Under the pieces are notes generated by a model. The model searched no databases and was not told where the DNA came from. It saw only the letters and a list, made by a program, of their open reading frames with translations. A DNA stretch of 64,000 nucleotides, taken from positions 496,001-560,000 of the forward strand of contig OX246690.1 of NCBI GenBank assembly GCA_945909635.1. Reading direction: 5' to 3'. The position numbers and the translations under genes are program-made. Source of the DNA: Clostridioides difficile_A (GTDB taxonomy: Bacteria; Bacillota; Clostridia; Peptostreptococcales; Peptostreptococcaceae). Positions 45,448 through 54,680 of the stretch are shown here, piece by piece (the stretch's first letter is position 1; every line of letters begins with the position of its first letter).

Positions 45448-46758
45448 TTATAAAGTTTTATCGTGTTTTTCTAAAAATGTTAGATATTCTTCTTTAGTCA
45501 TAACTGGAGTAAAGGCATCTAATATGTTTTTAGCATCTTTAGCATTATCAAAAAGAAGGTCTACAACTGTAAGTGCCATTGCTTTTGCAGGGATTATGTA
45601 AGCCAAATCTTCATCAACTATTTCAAAATCTCTTGTATGAAGAGCACCTTTTACACCGCCAATCATAGGATGAAGAGTAGGCATTATATGAGATACATCA
45701 CCAAAATCAAAAGAACCTGTAAAGTCTCCACCATCAACAACTTTTCCCTCTAGACCTAAATCTTCAAGATTATTTTTAAATAAATTATCAAGATTTTTGT
45801 ATCGTAATATTGGTAAGTAGCCAGGAATTTCAGTTATTTCAACCTCAGCTCCAACTGCCATTCCACCAGCCATTAAGGCTTTATTTATCCTTGAATTAGC
45901 ATCAATCATACCGTTTATAGTTCTAGCTCTTACATATGATTCCATATGGACATCAGCAGGAACAACATTTACTATATCTCCACCTTTTGTGATGATAGGG
46001 TGGAATCTAACTCTTTCAGATTCTTTAAACGTCTCTCTAAGTGCGTTTACGTTGTTTATAGCAAGCATTGCTGCATTTAAAGCATTTATACCATCATGTG
46101 GAGCAGAACCAGCATGAGATTCTTTACCTATAAATTTAACTTTTTTTCCAACAAATCCATTACTCTCAGGACCTACTAAAGCTTTATCTTCCCCTAAGTC
46201 AGAAGAGTGAAACATCATAGATATGTCTATATCATCAAAATAACCTCTTTTTATTAACTCTTGTTTTCCACCAAAGTAAGTTATCTTTCCTTCTTTTTTT
46301 AATTGTTCTCTATATTCTAACTCAATAAATTCTTCAGCTGGAGTAGCCATGAAAGATATTTTACCATCTAGATGTTCTAAAACACCACTTTTTACTAGAC
46401 CAACAGCTGCGCCTAACATTCCAGCTATTTGAATATTGTGTCCACAAGTATGAGAAGCACCTATTTCATTAGCATCTTTATGTTCTTTACATGATATGCC
46501 ATCCAATTCTCCAAGTATAGATATATGAGGGCCTTTTTTATTAGTATTTGCATCTGCCTTACATCCTGTTACGGCTATATTTTTTTCTACAGATAAGTTT
46601 AATTCTTGTTCAAAGAAGTTTGAAACAGCTTCTGTAGTTTTAAATTCTTTATATCCATACTCTGGATTTTTATATATTCCTTGACCTATTTTTAATATTT
46701 TTTCTCTATTTTCATCTATAGTTTTTATTACTAGAGATTTTAATTGTTCTTTATTCAT
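45448..46758 (-). CDS. M20 amidohydrolase, AbgB-like
   Basis: A 436-residue metallohydrolase. Metal ligands are seen in IGASHTCGHNIQIAGML, ATPAEEF, SHAGSAPHDGINALNAA and HPMIGGVKGALHTRDFE. The sequence fits the aminobenzoyl-glutamate utilisation or M20D aminoacylase group. GGAGG precedes the ATG. It ends the operon begun by two DUF3100-type membrane proteins, which are probable transport partners. This parallels the AbgT/M20 pair 6 kb away but with an unrelated transporter. Confidence 0.88.
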   Translation of the reverse strand: MNKEQLKSLVIKTIDENREKILKIGQGIYKNPEYGYKEFKTTEAVSNFFEQELNLSVEKNIAVTGCKADANTNKKGPHISILGELDGISCKEHKDANEIGASHTCGHNIQIAGMLGAAVGLVKSGVLEHLDGKISFMATPAEEFIELEYREQLKKEGKITYFGGKQELIKRGYFDDIDISMMFHSSDLGEDKALVGPESNGFVGKKVKFIGKESHAGSAPHDGINALNAAMLAINNVNALRETFKESERVRFHPIITKGGDIVNVVPADVHMESYVRARTINGMIDANSRINKALMAGGMAVGAEVEITEIPGYLPILRYKNLDNLFKNNLEDLGLEGKVVDGGDFTGSFDFGDVSHIMPTLHPMIGGVKGALHTRDFEIVDEDLAYIIPAKAMALTVVDLLFDNAKDAKNILDAFTPVMTKEEYLTFLEKHDKTL

Positions 46759-46770
46759 AATAAATTCCTC

Positions 46771-47241
46771 CTATATTTTACCTTGAATACTTAAAACTAT
46801 ATGAGCTATACTCGCACATGCAAAGAATATAGTTGTGAAAACAATAAGTGATATTATAACTATTTTCCATGACATCTCTTTTAAAGATTCTATTTTATTT
46901 CCAACAGAAATTCCTGCAAAAGCTAGTAGTGGAGTAGTTATAGCCATAAAGTTAATATTATTAGTATTTGTTAAGAATACTTCAGATGTTGGGCTATATG
47001 GCATACTAAGTAAAAGACCTATTATAGTTGCAAATCCAAAAGCTGGAAATATCGATTTAGGAAATAAATCCTTTACAATCATAGCAGCCATAGCAGCTAA
47101 TATTAACATAACCATTCCAGGAAGAGCTGTAACTATAGATGTACCCACGCTAATTCTTTGTCCTATAAGAATTATAACTCCAATGACAGACATAACCAAT
47201 AATTGAAATGAACTTTTCTTCAAATTTAAATTAGCAAACAT
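46771..47241 (-). CDS. Small membrane protein paired with DUF3100 protein
   Basis: A 156-residue protein of about five transmembrane segments (SSFQLLVMSVIGVIILI onward). The start is 3 bases after the stop of the DUF3100 gene and its stop is 12 bases before the amidohydrolase start. I do not recognise a named family. It probably forms a two-subunit transporter with the preceding gene. Confidence 0.7.
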   Translation of the reverse strand: MFANLNLKKSSFQLLVMSVIGVIILIGQRISVGTSIVTALPGMVMLILAAMAAMIVKDLFPKSIFPAFGFATIIGLLLSMPYSPTSEVFLTNTNNINFMAITTPLLAFAGISVGNKIESLKEMSWKIVIISLIVFTTIFFACASIAHIVLSIQGKI

Positions 47242-47244
47242 TTA

Positions 47245-48096
47245 TTAGCACTCTCCTTCTGTTGTTTCAATTTCTTTAGTTTTTTTATTTCTAGAAAATT
47301 TAGGTTCTAAAATTTTATACATAAAATTAGTAAATGGTAAGGATACAAAAACTAAGAATATAATTCCTGTTATACTAGACATCATATTGCTTGTTGCTGC
47401 ATAGGCAAGTATTGTATCTGCCATTTCAGGTGGAACCATAGTAGATAATGAACCAGCAGCGGCAGTCATCATACTTCCACTACCAACACCACAAGCCATT
47501 CCCAAAGCATATGGATGAAGACCACTATAAATAGAGACCGAACCTAGTACACTAAAGTATATAGTACCAAGAACTGTACCCATTAAATATGTACCAAGTA
47601 CACCACTACCTTCTGGAGAATTTATGCCATATTTCTCAGATATAACTCCTAAAGAAGGTTCACGGCTGATACTTGCAGTAGCTCCAACAGCTTCTCTTTT
47701 CATACCAAACATTAATGCAAGAGGTAATGCAACGATTGGTGCAAGTATATGACCAAATTCTTGAGCTATGAATGCTGGTCCAGCTTGAATTATCTTATCA
47801 ATGTTTGGACCAACTGTAGTACCATACTTTATACCAAGCATTACTAGTGCAATTCCAACAACTTCTCCAGCAATATTTATTTCTTTTTCTCCAATGACTT
47901 TTTTAAGTGCTTTAATTTTTTTCCCTAATAAATCTGGTGTTATTATAAGTCCAATTATAACTGCGTAGAGCATAGGAAATAGTACTATAGAAGCTTTTCC
48001 AATAGCTATAGTTCTTTGCCCTATAAATTCACATATTACTACTAATATTAAGCAAGTTAAAAATACTTGAATAAAATGTTTTTTATTACTTTCCAT
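47245..48096 (-). CDS. DUF3100-family membrane protein
   Basis: A 283-residue protein with about eight transmembrane segments. MFGMKREAVGATASISREPSLGVISEKYG and GVGSGSMMTAAAGSLS are conserved in DUF3100 proteins, which occur next to M20 amidohydrolases and are assumed to be transporters. GGGGAGGAAA is upstream of the ATG. First gene of the three-gene operon; the WYL regulator is divergent, 430 bases away, and may control it. Confidence 0.85.
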   Translation of the reverse strand: MESNKKHFIQVFLTCLILVVICEFIGQRTIAIGKASIVLFPMLYAVIIGLIITPDLLGKKIKALKKVIGEKEINIAGEVVGIALVMLGIKYGTTVGPNIDKIIQAGPAFIAQEFGHILAPIVALPLALMFGMKREAVGATASISREPSLGVISEKYGINSPEGSGVLGTYLMGTVLGTIYFSVLGSVSIYSGLHPYALGMACGVGSGSMMTAAAGSLSTMVPPEMADTILAYAATSNMMSSITGIIFLVFVSLPFTNFMYKILEPKFSRNKKTKEIETTEGEC

Positions 48097-48524
48097 GATT
48101 TCCTCCCCAAAAAGAATAAGTATTTTACTTATTTAAAATAAAAAATACGTTTTCTTAGATATAATACGTTTTCCTGTATATTATAAAAAAGACCATTTTA
48201 AATAAGTTTCAGAAATGTCATTAACATGTCCTTAAATAAGGATAAAACAAAAATTTAACATTGTCAACGAAAAAAATGTAAAATATTGCATATTTTTCAA
48301 TATATTGTAATATTATTCATTCCTAAAAAATTATTTAAATATTGTAGGAATAATAGATAAAAAGCTTTAAAATAAATAATATAAAACTAAGAAAGAGTAA
48401 ATTGAAATTTTAAAATGAATAAAAGTATTTTAAGATTTGAATAAATATAAGACTTAAATTAACTATTAAAAGTTAGTACAACTAACTTAGATTAAATAAT
48501 AATGATTCTAGTAGGTGGTAGTAG
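48097..48524. other. Intergenic region between divergent DUF3100 and WYL regulator genes
   Basis: About 430 very A/T-rich bases that should contain both promoters. A short repeat TAATACGTTTTC / ATACGTTTTC at about 48145-48175 is visible. No gene or RNA structure could be supported. Confidence 0.4.
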
Positions 48525-49436
48525 ATGAAAATCAATAGATTAACAGAAATAATAGTAATACTTTTAAATAAGAAACTGGTAACTGCCAAAGAGTTGGCAG
48601 AGAGGTTTGAAGTTTCTACAAGAACTATATATAGAGATATAGAAACTCTATCTATGTCAGGAGTACCAGTATATATGACAAAAGGTAAGGGGGGCGGGAT
48701 ATCTTTAATAGAAGAATACTCTATAGATAAGACCATATTATCAAATGAAGATAAAGAGAGTTTGATAGTGGCGCTCAAAACCTTACAAGCAACAAAGTAT
48801 CCAGAAATAAATTCAGTAGTAAATAAAATTGGTTCAATATTTGGAGAGCAGAACTTTGCAAATTGGATTGAAATAGATTTTACTGAATGGGGAAGTAATT
48901 TTAATGAAGATGACAAATTTACAAAAATAAAAGAAGCTATTTTAAGGCGTAATGCCATAAATTTTAATTATGTAAATAGCATGTCAAGTCAAACAAATAG
49001 AACTGTCGAACCTATGAAACTTATGTATAAGAGTAAGACTTGGTATTTATATGGATTTTGTAGATTAAAGGACGATTTTAGGATATTTAGAATTAGTAGA
49101 ATAAAAAACTTAGTTGTGAAAGAAGAAGTGTTTTCAAGAAAGATAATAGAAGATGTATGTTTTGATGATTCTAAGGTGATTAAGGAAAATACTGTAACCC
49201 TGAAATTGAGATTTAAAGAGAAGATGCTTTTTAGAGTGTTTGATGATTTTAATAAAGATTTAATAACTAAAAACAAAGATAATACATATGATGTAATCGC
49301 TGAATTTCCTATTGGTGAGTGGATTTATGGTTATATTTTATCTTTTGGAGATAGTGTTGAAATACTTGAACCTAAAGAGGTTAGAGATAATGTAATAATT
49401 AGATTGAAAGGGTTATCTAAAATTTACTCATTATAA
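48525..49436 (+). CDS. YafY-type regulator (HTH plus WYL domain)
   Basis: A 303-residue transcriptional regulator. The N-terminal winged helix reads ITEIIVILLNKKLVTAKELAERFEVSTRTIYRDIETLS. The WYL domain occupies about 140-215 (INFNYVN, SKTWYLYGFCRLKDDFRIFRISRI) with the W-Y-L motif intact as WYL. The C-terminal WCX extension follows. AGGTGG precedes the ATG. Divergent from the DUF3100 operon, its likely target. Ligand unknown. Confidence 0.88.
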   Translation: MKINRLTEIIVILLNKKLVTAKELAERFEVSTRTIYRDIETLSMSGVPVYMTKGKGGGISLIEEYSIDKTILSNEDKESLIVALKTLQATKYPEINSVVNKIGSIFGEQNFANWIEIDFTEWGSNFNEDDKFTKIKEAILRRNAINFNYVNSMSSQTNRTVEPMKLMYKSKTWYLYGFCRLKDDFRIFRISRIKNLVVKEEVFSRKIIEDVCFDDSKVIKENTVTLKLRFKEKMLFRVFDDFNKDLITKNKDNTYDVIAEFPIGEWIYGYILSFGDSVEILEPKEVRDNVIIRLKGLSKIYSL

Positions 49437-49602
49437 TACTTTGATTAAAAGAATCATTTGAAATTTATTAATTGCAAAATATTTCACTAAGTCTAATTAT
49501 ATTAAAAATATGACATAAAGGTGTCGTATATTATAAGTTATAATTTAATTAAATAAATTTAATATTAAAATAGATTAATAAAAACAAAGTGAGGTATAAA
49601 GT

Positions 49603-50103
49603 ATGGATTATGAAATAGTAAACATAAGTGAGAAAATAGTTGTAGGAATATCAAAAGAAACTACAAATCAAGATGGACAAGCAGTAAAAGATATAGGTGA
49701 GTCATGGAAGAGATTTATGGGAAAAGGTATATATAATTCTATAAAAGGTAAAAAGAATGAAAAGACAATAGGCTTATATACAGATTATCAAGGCGATTTT
49801 ACAAATCCATATAACTTTGTTGCGTGTTGTGAAGTAAATAGTGATGCTGATAAAGATATCAATTTAGATGAATTAAATACTAATAATACTGTGGAAGAAA
49901 TTGTTATAAGTAAAGTTATACCAGCAGGTAAGTATGCAAAATTTATTGTAGTAGGAGATATTCACAAAGCGATAGGAGATTTCTGGGCTGAATTTTGGCA
50001 AATGGATTTTGATAGAAATTATATAAGTGATTTTGAAGAATACCAAGGTAATACCTATGATTCTGATAAACATGAAATTCATATTTACATAGGAATAAAC
50101 TAG
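49603..50103 (+). CDS. GyrI-like small-molecule-binding protein
   Basis: A 166-residue protein with the duplicated SHS2 fold of the AraC effector-binding/GyrI group: KIVVGISKET, IGLYTDYQGDFTNPYNFVACCEV, VISKVIPAGKYAKFIVVGD and EIHIYIGIN. There is no DNA-binding domain. Members bind drugs or other small aromatic compounds. GTGAGGT ribosome binding site. Transcribed with or just before the DUF6506 gene. Confidence 0.82.
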   Translation: MDYEIVNISEKIVVGISKETTNQDGQAVKDIGESWKRFMGKGIYNSIKGKKNEKTIGLYTDYQGDFTNPYNFVACCEVNSDADKDINLDELNTNNTVEEIVISKVIPAGKYAKFIVVGDIHKAIGDFWAEFWQMDFDRNYISDFEEYQGNTYDSDKHEIHIYIGIN

Positions 50104-50250
50104 ATTTGCATTATATTGAGTATATGTAATTTTTTATTGACATATGTCAGATGGAGGGGTATTATAAATTGGTAAATGTTAGAGGCAAGACAATAGAGTG
50201 TTTGAAAATTTTATAGTTTTCATACATGAACTATAAAGGGGGATTTTCCT

Positions 50251-50550
50251 ATGTTTGAATGTGCATTTATTTATGTTGCTAAAGGTCTTAATGCTGAGAA
50301 GCAAAGAGCAGTTATTCCATCTGATACAATAAATATGAATGTTATTGGTGTGGAAAATTATGATGAAGCAGAAGTTGTAGCCAAAGAAATGGTAGAAAAG
50401 GGATGTACAGCTATTGAACTATGTGCTGGTTTTGGTAACGAAGGTATTTACAGAATTAAAAAAGTTGTTGGACCAAACGTTGCTGTGGGTGCAGTGAAAT
50501 TCGATTTCCATCCAGCTTTTGGTTTTAAGAGTGGAGATGAAATGTTCTAA
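50251..50550 (+). CDS. DUF6506-family protein
   Basis: A 99-residue soluble protein with AAAGGGGG before the ATG. Recognisable segments are CTAIELCAGFGNEGIYRIKKVVG and VGAVKFDFHPAFGFKSG. The family is uncharacterised. No membrane segments. A terminator follows at 50693. Confidence 0.75.
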   Translation: MFECAFIYVAKGLNAEKQRAVIPSDTINMNVIGVENYDEAEVVAKEMVEKGCTAIELCAGFGNEGIYRIKKVVGPNVAVGAVKFDFHPAFGFKSGDEMF

Positions 50551-50692
50551 TAATCAGTGCCTTTATATGAATAAAGATACATGGAGTAAATTAGAATGTT
50601 TGCATGATATTTTATTGAAAGTTGCTGATTGTAATAAATATGTTGAAGAATCAATATGTTTATTACAGTCAGTTTTATTGTTAATAACTATA

Positions 50693-50727
50693 AGCAGTAA
50701 GTCTATAAAAGATTTACTGCTTTTTTA
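50693..50727 (+). terminator. Terminator after the DUF6506 gene
   Basis: AGCAGTAAGTC (50693-50703) pairs with GATTTACTGCT and a T-run of 6 follows. Confidence 0.85.
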
Positions 50728-51455
50728 GTACTTAAAAATATCAGTATTGATTTGAATCGTTGCTAATGATGTTAGGAAAATTGTAAATAAACACTTGTAA
50801 ATATCATGATTTAAATTGTAACTTTCAACGTGAAAAAGACAAAAATTGTAAATACAGACTATAATAACATTTTTGAAGTTATGAATAGACAATTAAAAAA
50901 TTATAGAAAAATAATGTATAAAGCTAAACCCAATTTAATCGATAATACATATATAGAAATACAATTAAGTAATTAAATAACCATTTCCTGGATGCTAAAC
51001 AAGTTAGAAATTATATAGTAAATAATCAAATAAACCTGTAATTTAATATTTTAAGTAGCATGAGAAGCGTTCTTCGTTTTTTATAGATTACAACTTTAGC
51101 AGATTATAAAAATAAATCTACAAAAATAATTTTAATGAATCTGAAAAAAAAATTTTATATGAATATAAAAAAACATAAGGTTATTCTATCTTTATTTGAT
51201 TACTTCTGACAACTTTTTATGTTTTATACAATTATATTTTTATTAACTCGTCAAAATGCCAAACATATATTACAATATATATATAAGTTTTTTCATTGAC
51301 AAATTGTGTTAATATAGTTGAATATAATATGGCATAAATAATTACTTTTATTTATCAATGAAATGTATTTATTATGTAGCGAAAAATAGTCAGATAGTAT
51401 AGACAATATTTGAAATAAAAGTATTTATTGTTGTACATATGGAGGAGTTAGTTTT
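50728..51455. other. Long leader region before the chemotaxis operon
   Basis: About 730 A/T-rich bases without a supported gene. A -35 TTGACA is at 51296-51301 with TATAAT at 51323-51328, but the 21-base spacing is too long for a standard promoter. No SigD-type flagellar promoter was recognised. A small hairpin (GAAGCGTTCTTCGTTTTTT) lies near 51065. A 48-codon frame at 50830-50976 lacks a ribosome binding site. Confidence 0.4.
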
Positions 51456-51818
51456 ATGGAAAATAAAATTTTGATAGTAGATGATGCTATTTTTATGAGA
51501 ATGATGATTAAAGAAGCTCTGAGTAAAAGTGGCTATGGAAATTTAGTAGAAGCAAATGATGGAGAAGAAGCTTGTAATATATTTAAAGATGAAAAGCCTG
51601 ATTTGATGTTACTTGACATTACAATGCCAAAAAAAGATGGTTTAGAGGTGTTGAAAGAAATAAAAAAGTTAGATTCAAATGCTAAGGTGGTGATGTGTTC
51701 TGCAATAGGACAAGAAAATATGATTGTAGAAGCTATAAAACTAGGAGCACTAGACTTTATAGTGAAGCCCTTTAAAACAGATACATTAATCAAAGTTGTG
51801 CAAAATGCTTTAAAGTAA
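51456..51818 (+). CDS. cheY: Chemotaxis response regulator CheY
   Basis: A 120-residue single receiver domain. D9-D10 (LIVDDAIFMR), phosphoacceptor D54 (LMLLDITMPKKDG), serine in VVMCSAIGQ and lysine in FIVKPFKTD are all present. GGAGG precedes the ATG. Phospho-CheY binds the flagellar switch. It opens the operon, followed 66 bases later by cheC, a CheY-P phosphatase. Confidence 0.93.
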   Translation: MENKILIVDDAIFMRMMIKEALSKSGYGNLVEANDGEEACNIFKDEKPDLMLLDITMPKKDGLEVLKEIKKLDSNAKVVMCSAIGQENMIVEAIKLGALDFIVKPFKTDTLIKVVQNALK

Positions 51819-51883
51819 AAATGTAAATACACACTGATATAGTGAAAGGTACATAAATGAAATAATTAAAGGGAGGGGTTTAT

Positions 51884-52501
51884 ATTATAAATTATTTAGA
51901 ACTTGATGATGCTCATATAGATGCTCTTAGAGAAATTGGTAATATAGGCTCTGGGAATGCAATCACTGCACTTGCATCCATGATAAATAGTAATATAGAA
52001 GTATTAATACCAATGGTAAATATACTTGAATATAATGAAGCAACAAATTTGCTTGGTGGTCCAGAAAATAAAGTAGTATGTATTTTACTAGATATGAAAG
52101 GCGATATTAATGGAATGTTTATGTTTTTGTTGGATGAATCAATCACCCAACTTATGTTAAATTCTCTTTTTAATAAAGAAGAGTCGGTTTTGGATGAGAT
52201 TGAAGGTATTGAAATTTCAGCAATTAAAGAAATAGGAAATATTATGGCAAGTTCATATGTAAATGCTATGGCATCTATGTTAGATATGACCATAAGTATT
52301 TCAGTTCCAGATATGTGTATAGATATGGTTGGAGCTGTCCTAAATGTACCTATGATAAGGTTTTCAGATGTTGGTGACCAAATTTTATTTATAGAAAATA
52401 AGTTCAAAATGAGTGATAATTATTTTACTAGTCACATATTGATGATTCCAGAAATGAGCTCACTTAAAGAAATATTGGTGAGATTGGGATTAAAAGTATG
52501 A
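51884..52501 (+). CDS. cheC: CheY-P phosphatase CheC, probable ATT start
   Basis: About 205 residues. Both phosphatase half-sites are intact: ALREIGNIGSGNA (first) and AIKEIGNIMASSY (second). The first half-site lies upstream of the first ATG in frame (51980), so that ATG cannot be the true start. Reading back, the frame has no ATG, GTG or TTG before a TAA at 51863; the only plausible starts are ATT at 51884 or ATA at 51887, placed 5-8 bases after GGGAGGGG. The stop overlaps cheD. CheC dephosphorylates CheY-P and is activated by CheD. Confidence 0.88.
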   Translation: MINYLELDDAHIDALREIGNIGSGNAITALASMINSNIEVLIPMVNILEYNEATNLLGGPENKVVCILLDMKGDINGMFMFLLDESITQLMLNSLFNKEESVLDEIEGIEISAIKEIGNIMASSYVNAMASMLDMTISISVPDMCIDMVGAVLNVPMIRFSDVGDQILFIENKFKMSDNYFTSHILMIPEMSSLKEILVRLGLKV

Positions 52502-52983
52502 ATAGAGAGATAGTAGTAAACATTGCAGATATGAAGATAGCCTGTAAACCAAATGTTTTAGTTACATATGCACTTGGTTCTTGTGTAGGAGTATGCTTGA
52601 TAGATAAAATAGCAGGAATTGGTGGAATGTTACATGTTATGTTGCCATATAGTAAAGATGCTATTAACATTGAAAATAAATACAAATTTGCAGACACAGG
52701 AATAAATGAGCTTATTAAATCTATGGAACATATAGGTGCAAACAGAATGTATATAAAAGCAAAAATTGCTGGTGGAGCTCAAATGTTTTTAGAAAACAGC
52801 AATTCATCGATTGCAAGCATAGGGCATAGAAATGTTGAAGCAGTAAAAAAAACACTCTTAGGATTACATATTCCAATAGTAGCAGAAGACACAGGTATGA
52901 ATTATGGACGAACAATACGTTTTTGCACTGAAACAGGCGAATTGATTGTAGATTCAATAAATAAAGGTAAAAAGAAAATATAA
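52498..52983 (+). CDS. cheD: Chemoreceptor deamidase CheD
   Basis: A 161-residue protein. The catalytic cysteine is in YALGSCVGVCL, the histidine in GMLHVMLP, and AKIAGGAQMF is also conserved. It deamidates receptor glutamines and binds CheC, linking CheY-P level to adaptation. It overlaps cheC by 4 bases (translational coupling), which suits the CheC-CheD partnership. Confidence 0.93.
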   Translation: MNREIVVNIADMKIACKPNVLVTYALGSCVGVCLIDKIAGIGGMLHVMLPYSKDAINIENKYKFADTGINELIKSMEHIGANRMYIKAKIAGGAQMFLENSNSSIASIGHRNVEAVKKTLLGLHIPIVAEDTGMNYGRTIRFCTETGELIVDSINKGKKKI

Positions 52984-53025
52984 TGTAGATTTTATAGAGA
53001 GTAGATTTTAGAGGGGAGGAATTAA

Positions 53026-53544
53026 ATGAGATTTCCAGATGACCCATATTTAGATTATAGGCTAGCTGATGAGGGAATTAAATATCTAAAATTTAAAGTA
53101 GATGAACAAGACTTCGGTGTTGAGATTGAAAAGGTCGTAGAAATTGTTGGAAATCAAGAAATTATATTTATTCCAGAACTCCCAACATATTCTAAAGGTA
53201 TAATAAATTTAAGAGGTAAAATTATTCCAATAATAGATATGCGTTTGAGACTTAAAAAAAATGATTTAATAGTTGCTAACTGCATGTATATAATAGTAGT
53301 CGAAGTAAAGGATTTATCAGTAGGATTTATAGTTGATAAAGTTGATGAGATAATAAGCTTAGAAGAAAGTCAAATTTCTCCACCACCAAGAGTTACTTTT
53401 GAGTATTCAGATTATTTTGTAAGTGGTATTGGAGAAATAGAGAGTAAAATAATTACCTTACTAGATTTAGAGAAACTTTTGACAGATAAAGAAGAAATTT
53501 TAATAGATGAAGTAGTTAATAAATATAATTGCACTATCATATAG
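53026..53544 (+). CDS. cheW: Chemotaxis coupling protein CheW (first copy)
   Basis: A 172-residue CheW: LKFKVDEQDFGVEIEKVVEIV, GIINLRGKIIPIIDMRLRL and SVGFIVDKVDEII. It joins receptor and CheA in the signalling array. GGGGAGGAA precedes the ATG. A second, shorter CheW is encoded at 58599. Confidence 0.92.
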   Translation: MRFPDDPYLDYRLADEGIKYLKFKVDEQDFGVEIEKVVEIVGNQEIIFIPELPTYSKGIINLRGKIIPIIDMRLRLKKNDLIVANCMYIIVVEVKDLSVGFIVDKVDEIISLEESQISPPPRVTFEYSDYFVSGIGEIESKIITLLDLEKLLTDKEEILIDEVVNKYNCTII

Positions 53545-53679
53545 CACAGGGATATAATTAGAATGTTATTATAAAGAGATTGTAATGGGAACATTTGGGG
53601 ATGTAGTGGTATAATTATTGAGTATAAGAAATTTAAATTACTAGAATTTTAATATATTATGTTTAAGAGAGGTTCGTAT

Positions 53680-54639
53680 ATGGAAAATAAGCAACAAGGA
53701 ACAATTTTAGTCGTTGATGATAGTGTCCTAATGTGTGATTTAATAGATAAAACACTTACAAAAGATAATTTTAAGGTGAAAAAAGCATTTAATGCAATAG
53801 AAGCAAAAGAGTTTATTGAAGAATATATACCAGATATTATTTTACTTGATATAATTTTACCAGACAACTCTGGATTTGATTTTTGTAAGGAAGTAAAATC
53901 TAATTTTCGCACAGCAGATATACCTATAATATTTATAACTTCAAAAAATGCAGATACGGATATAGTAAAGGGATTTGGTGTAGGTGCAATAGATTATATG
54001 GTGAAGCCTTTTAGTATGACAGAATTAAAAGCTCGTATTATGGCTCATCTTGAAGTAAAGAAATCTCAAGATAAATTAAAAAAGATAAATAATGAGCTGG
54101 AGTCTTCTCTTGAAAAATTGAATAGACTCGTTGTGAGAGATTATCTTACAGGTCTTTATAATAGAAGACATATAATTAATCAACTTATGGAACAAAGAAG
54201 AATTAATAAGTATAATGAGGCGACAATATCTCTTATTCTAGGCGATATTGATGATTTCAAAGTTATTAATGATACTTATGGTCACGAAGCAGGTGATTTT
54301 GTATTGACAGTAATATCAAGTATAATAAAAAAGAATTGTAGACAGGTTGATACTGTATCAAGATGGGGTGGAGAAGAGTTTTTGATAATGCTTACAAATA
54401 CTTCAATGGAAGGTGCTAAAATTCTTTCAGAAAGAATTCGCAAAGAAATAAAAGACTTTGAGTTTAACTATAAAGAAAACAAAATAAGATGCACTATTAC
54501 ATTAGGAGTAGTAGAAGTAAACTCAAATATATCATTAGAAGAAAACATATCCTTAGCAGATAAAGCGATGTATGAGGGCAAAAACTTAGGAAAAGATTGT
54601 AGCGTAGTAAGTACAATGAAAGGATTAAAAAGGATATAA
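53680..54639 (+). CDS. Response regulator with GGDEF output (diguanylate cyclase)
   Basis: About 319 residues: receiver domain 1-125 with acidic pair D13-D14 and phosphoacceptor D57 (IILLDIILPDNSG), a coiled linker, then GGDEF domain from about 160 (DYLTGLYNRRH). The active motif is GGEEF (about 230-234) and the product-inhibition site RQVD lies exactly five residues before it, so an active, feedback-controlled c-di-GMP synthase is expected. ATG at 53680 is preferred to that at 53659 because AGAGAGG lies between them. Its place between cheW and the receptor gene suggests that chemotactic phosphorylation controls c-di-GMP. Confidence 0.88.
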   Translation: MENKQQGTILVVDDSVLMCDLIDKTLTKDNFKVKKAFNAIEAKEFIEEYIPDIILLDIILPDNSGFDFCKEVKSNFRTADIPIIFITSKNADTDIVKGFGVGAIDYMVKPFSMTELKARIMAHLEVKKSQDKLKKINNELESSLEKLNRLVVRDYLTGLYNRRHIINQLMEQRRINKYNEATISLILGDIDDFKVINDTYGHEAGDFVLTVISSIIKKNCRQVDTVSRWGGEEFLIMLTNTSMEGAKILSERIRKEIKDFEFNYKENKIRCTITLGVVEVNSNISLEENISLADKAMYEGKNLGKDCSVVSTMKGLKRI

Positions 54640-54680
54640 ATTAATATCTTAATAAACTTACTTTATAAAGGAGTAGAGGT

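Noticed and set aside
50519..50728. A 69-codon + frame overlapping the end of the DUF6506 gene
   Set aside because: It overlaps the gene and runs into its terminator; composition looks like non-coding DNA.
50830..50976. A 48-codon frame beginning GTG
   Set aside because: No ribosome binding site, low-complexity A/T-rich composition, and no recognisable domain.
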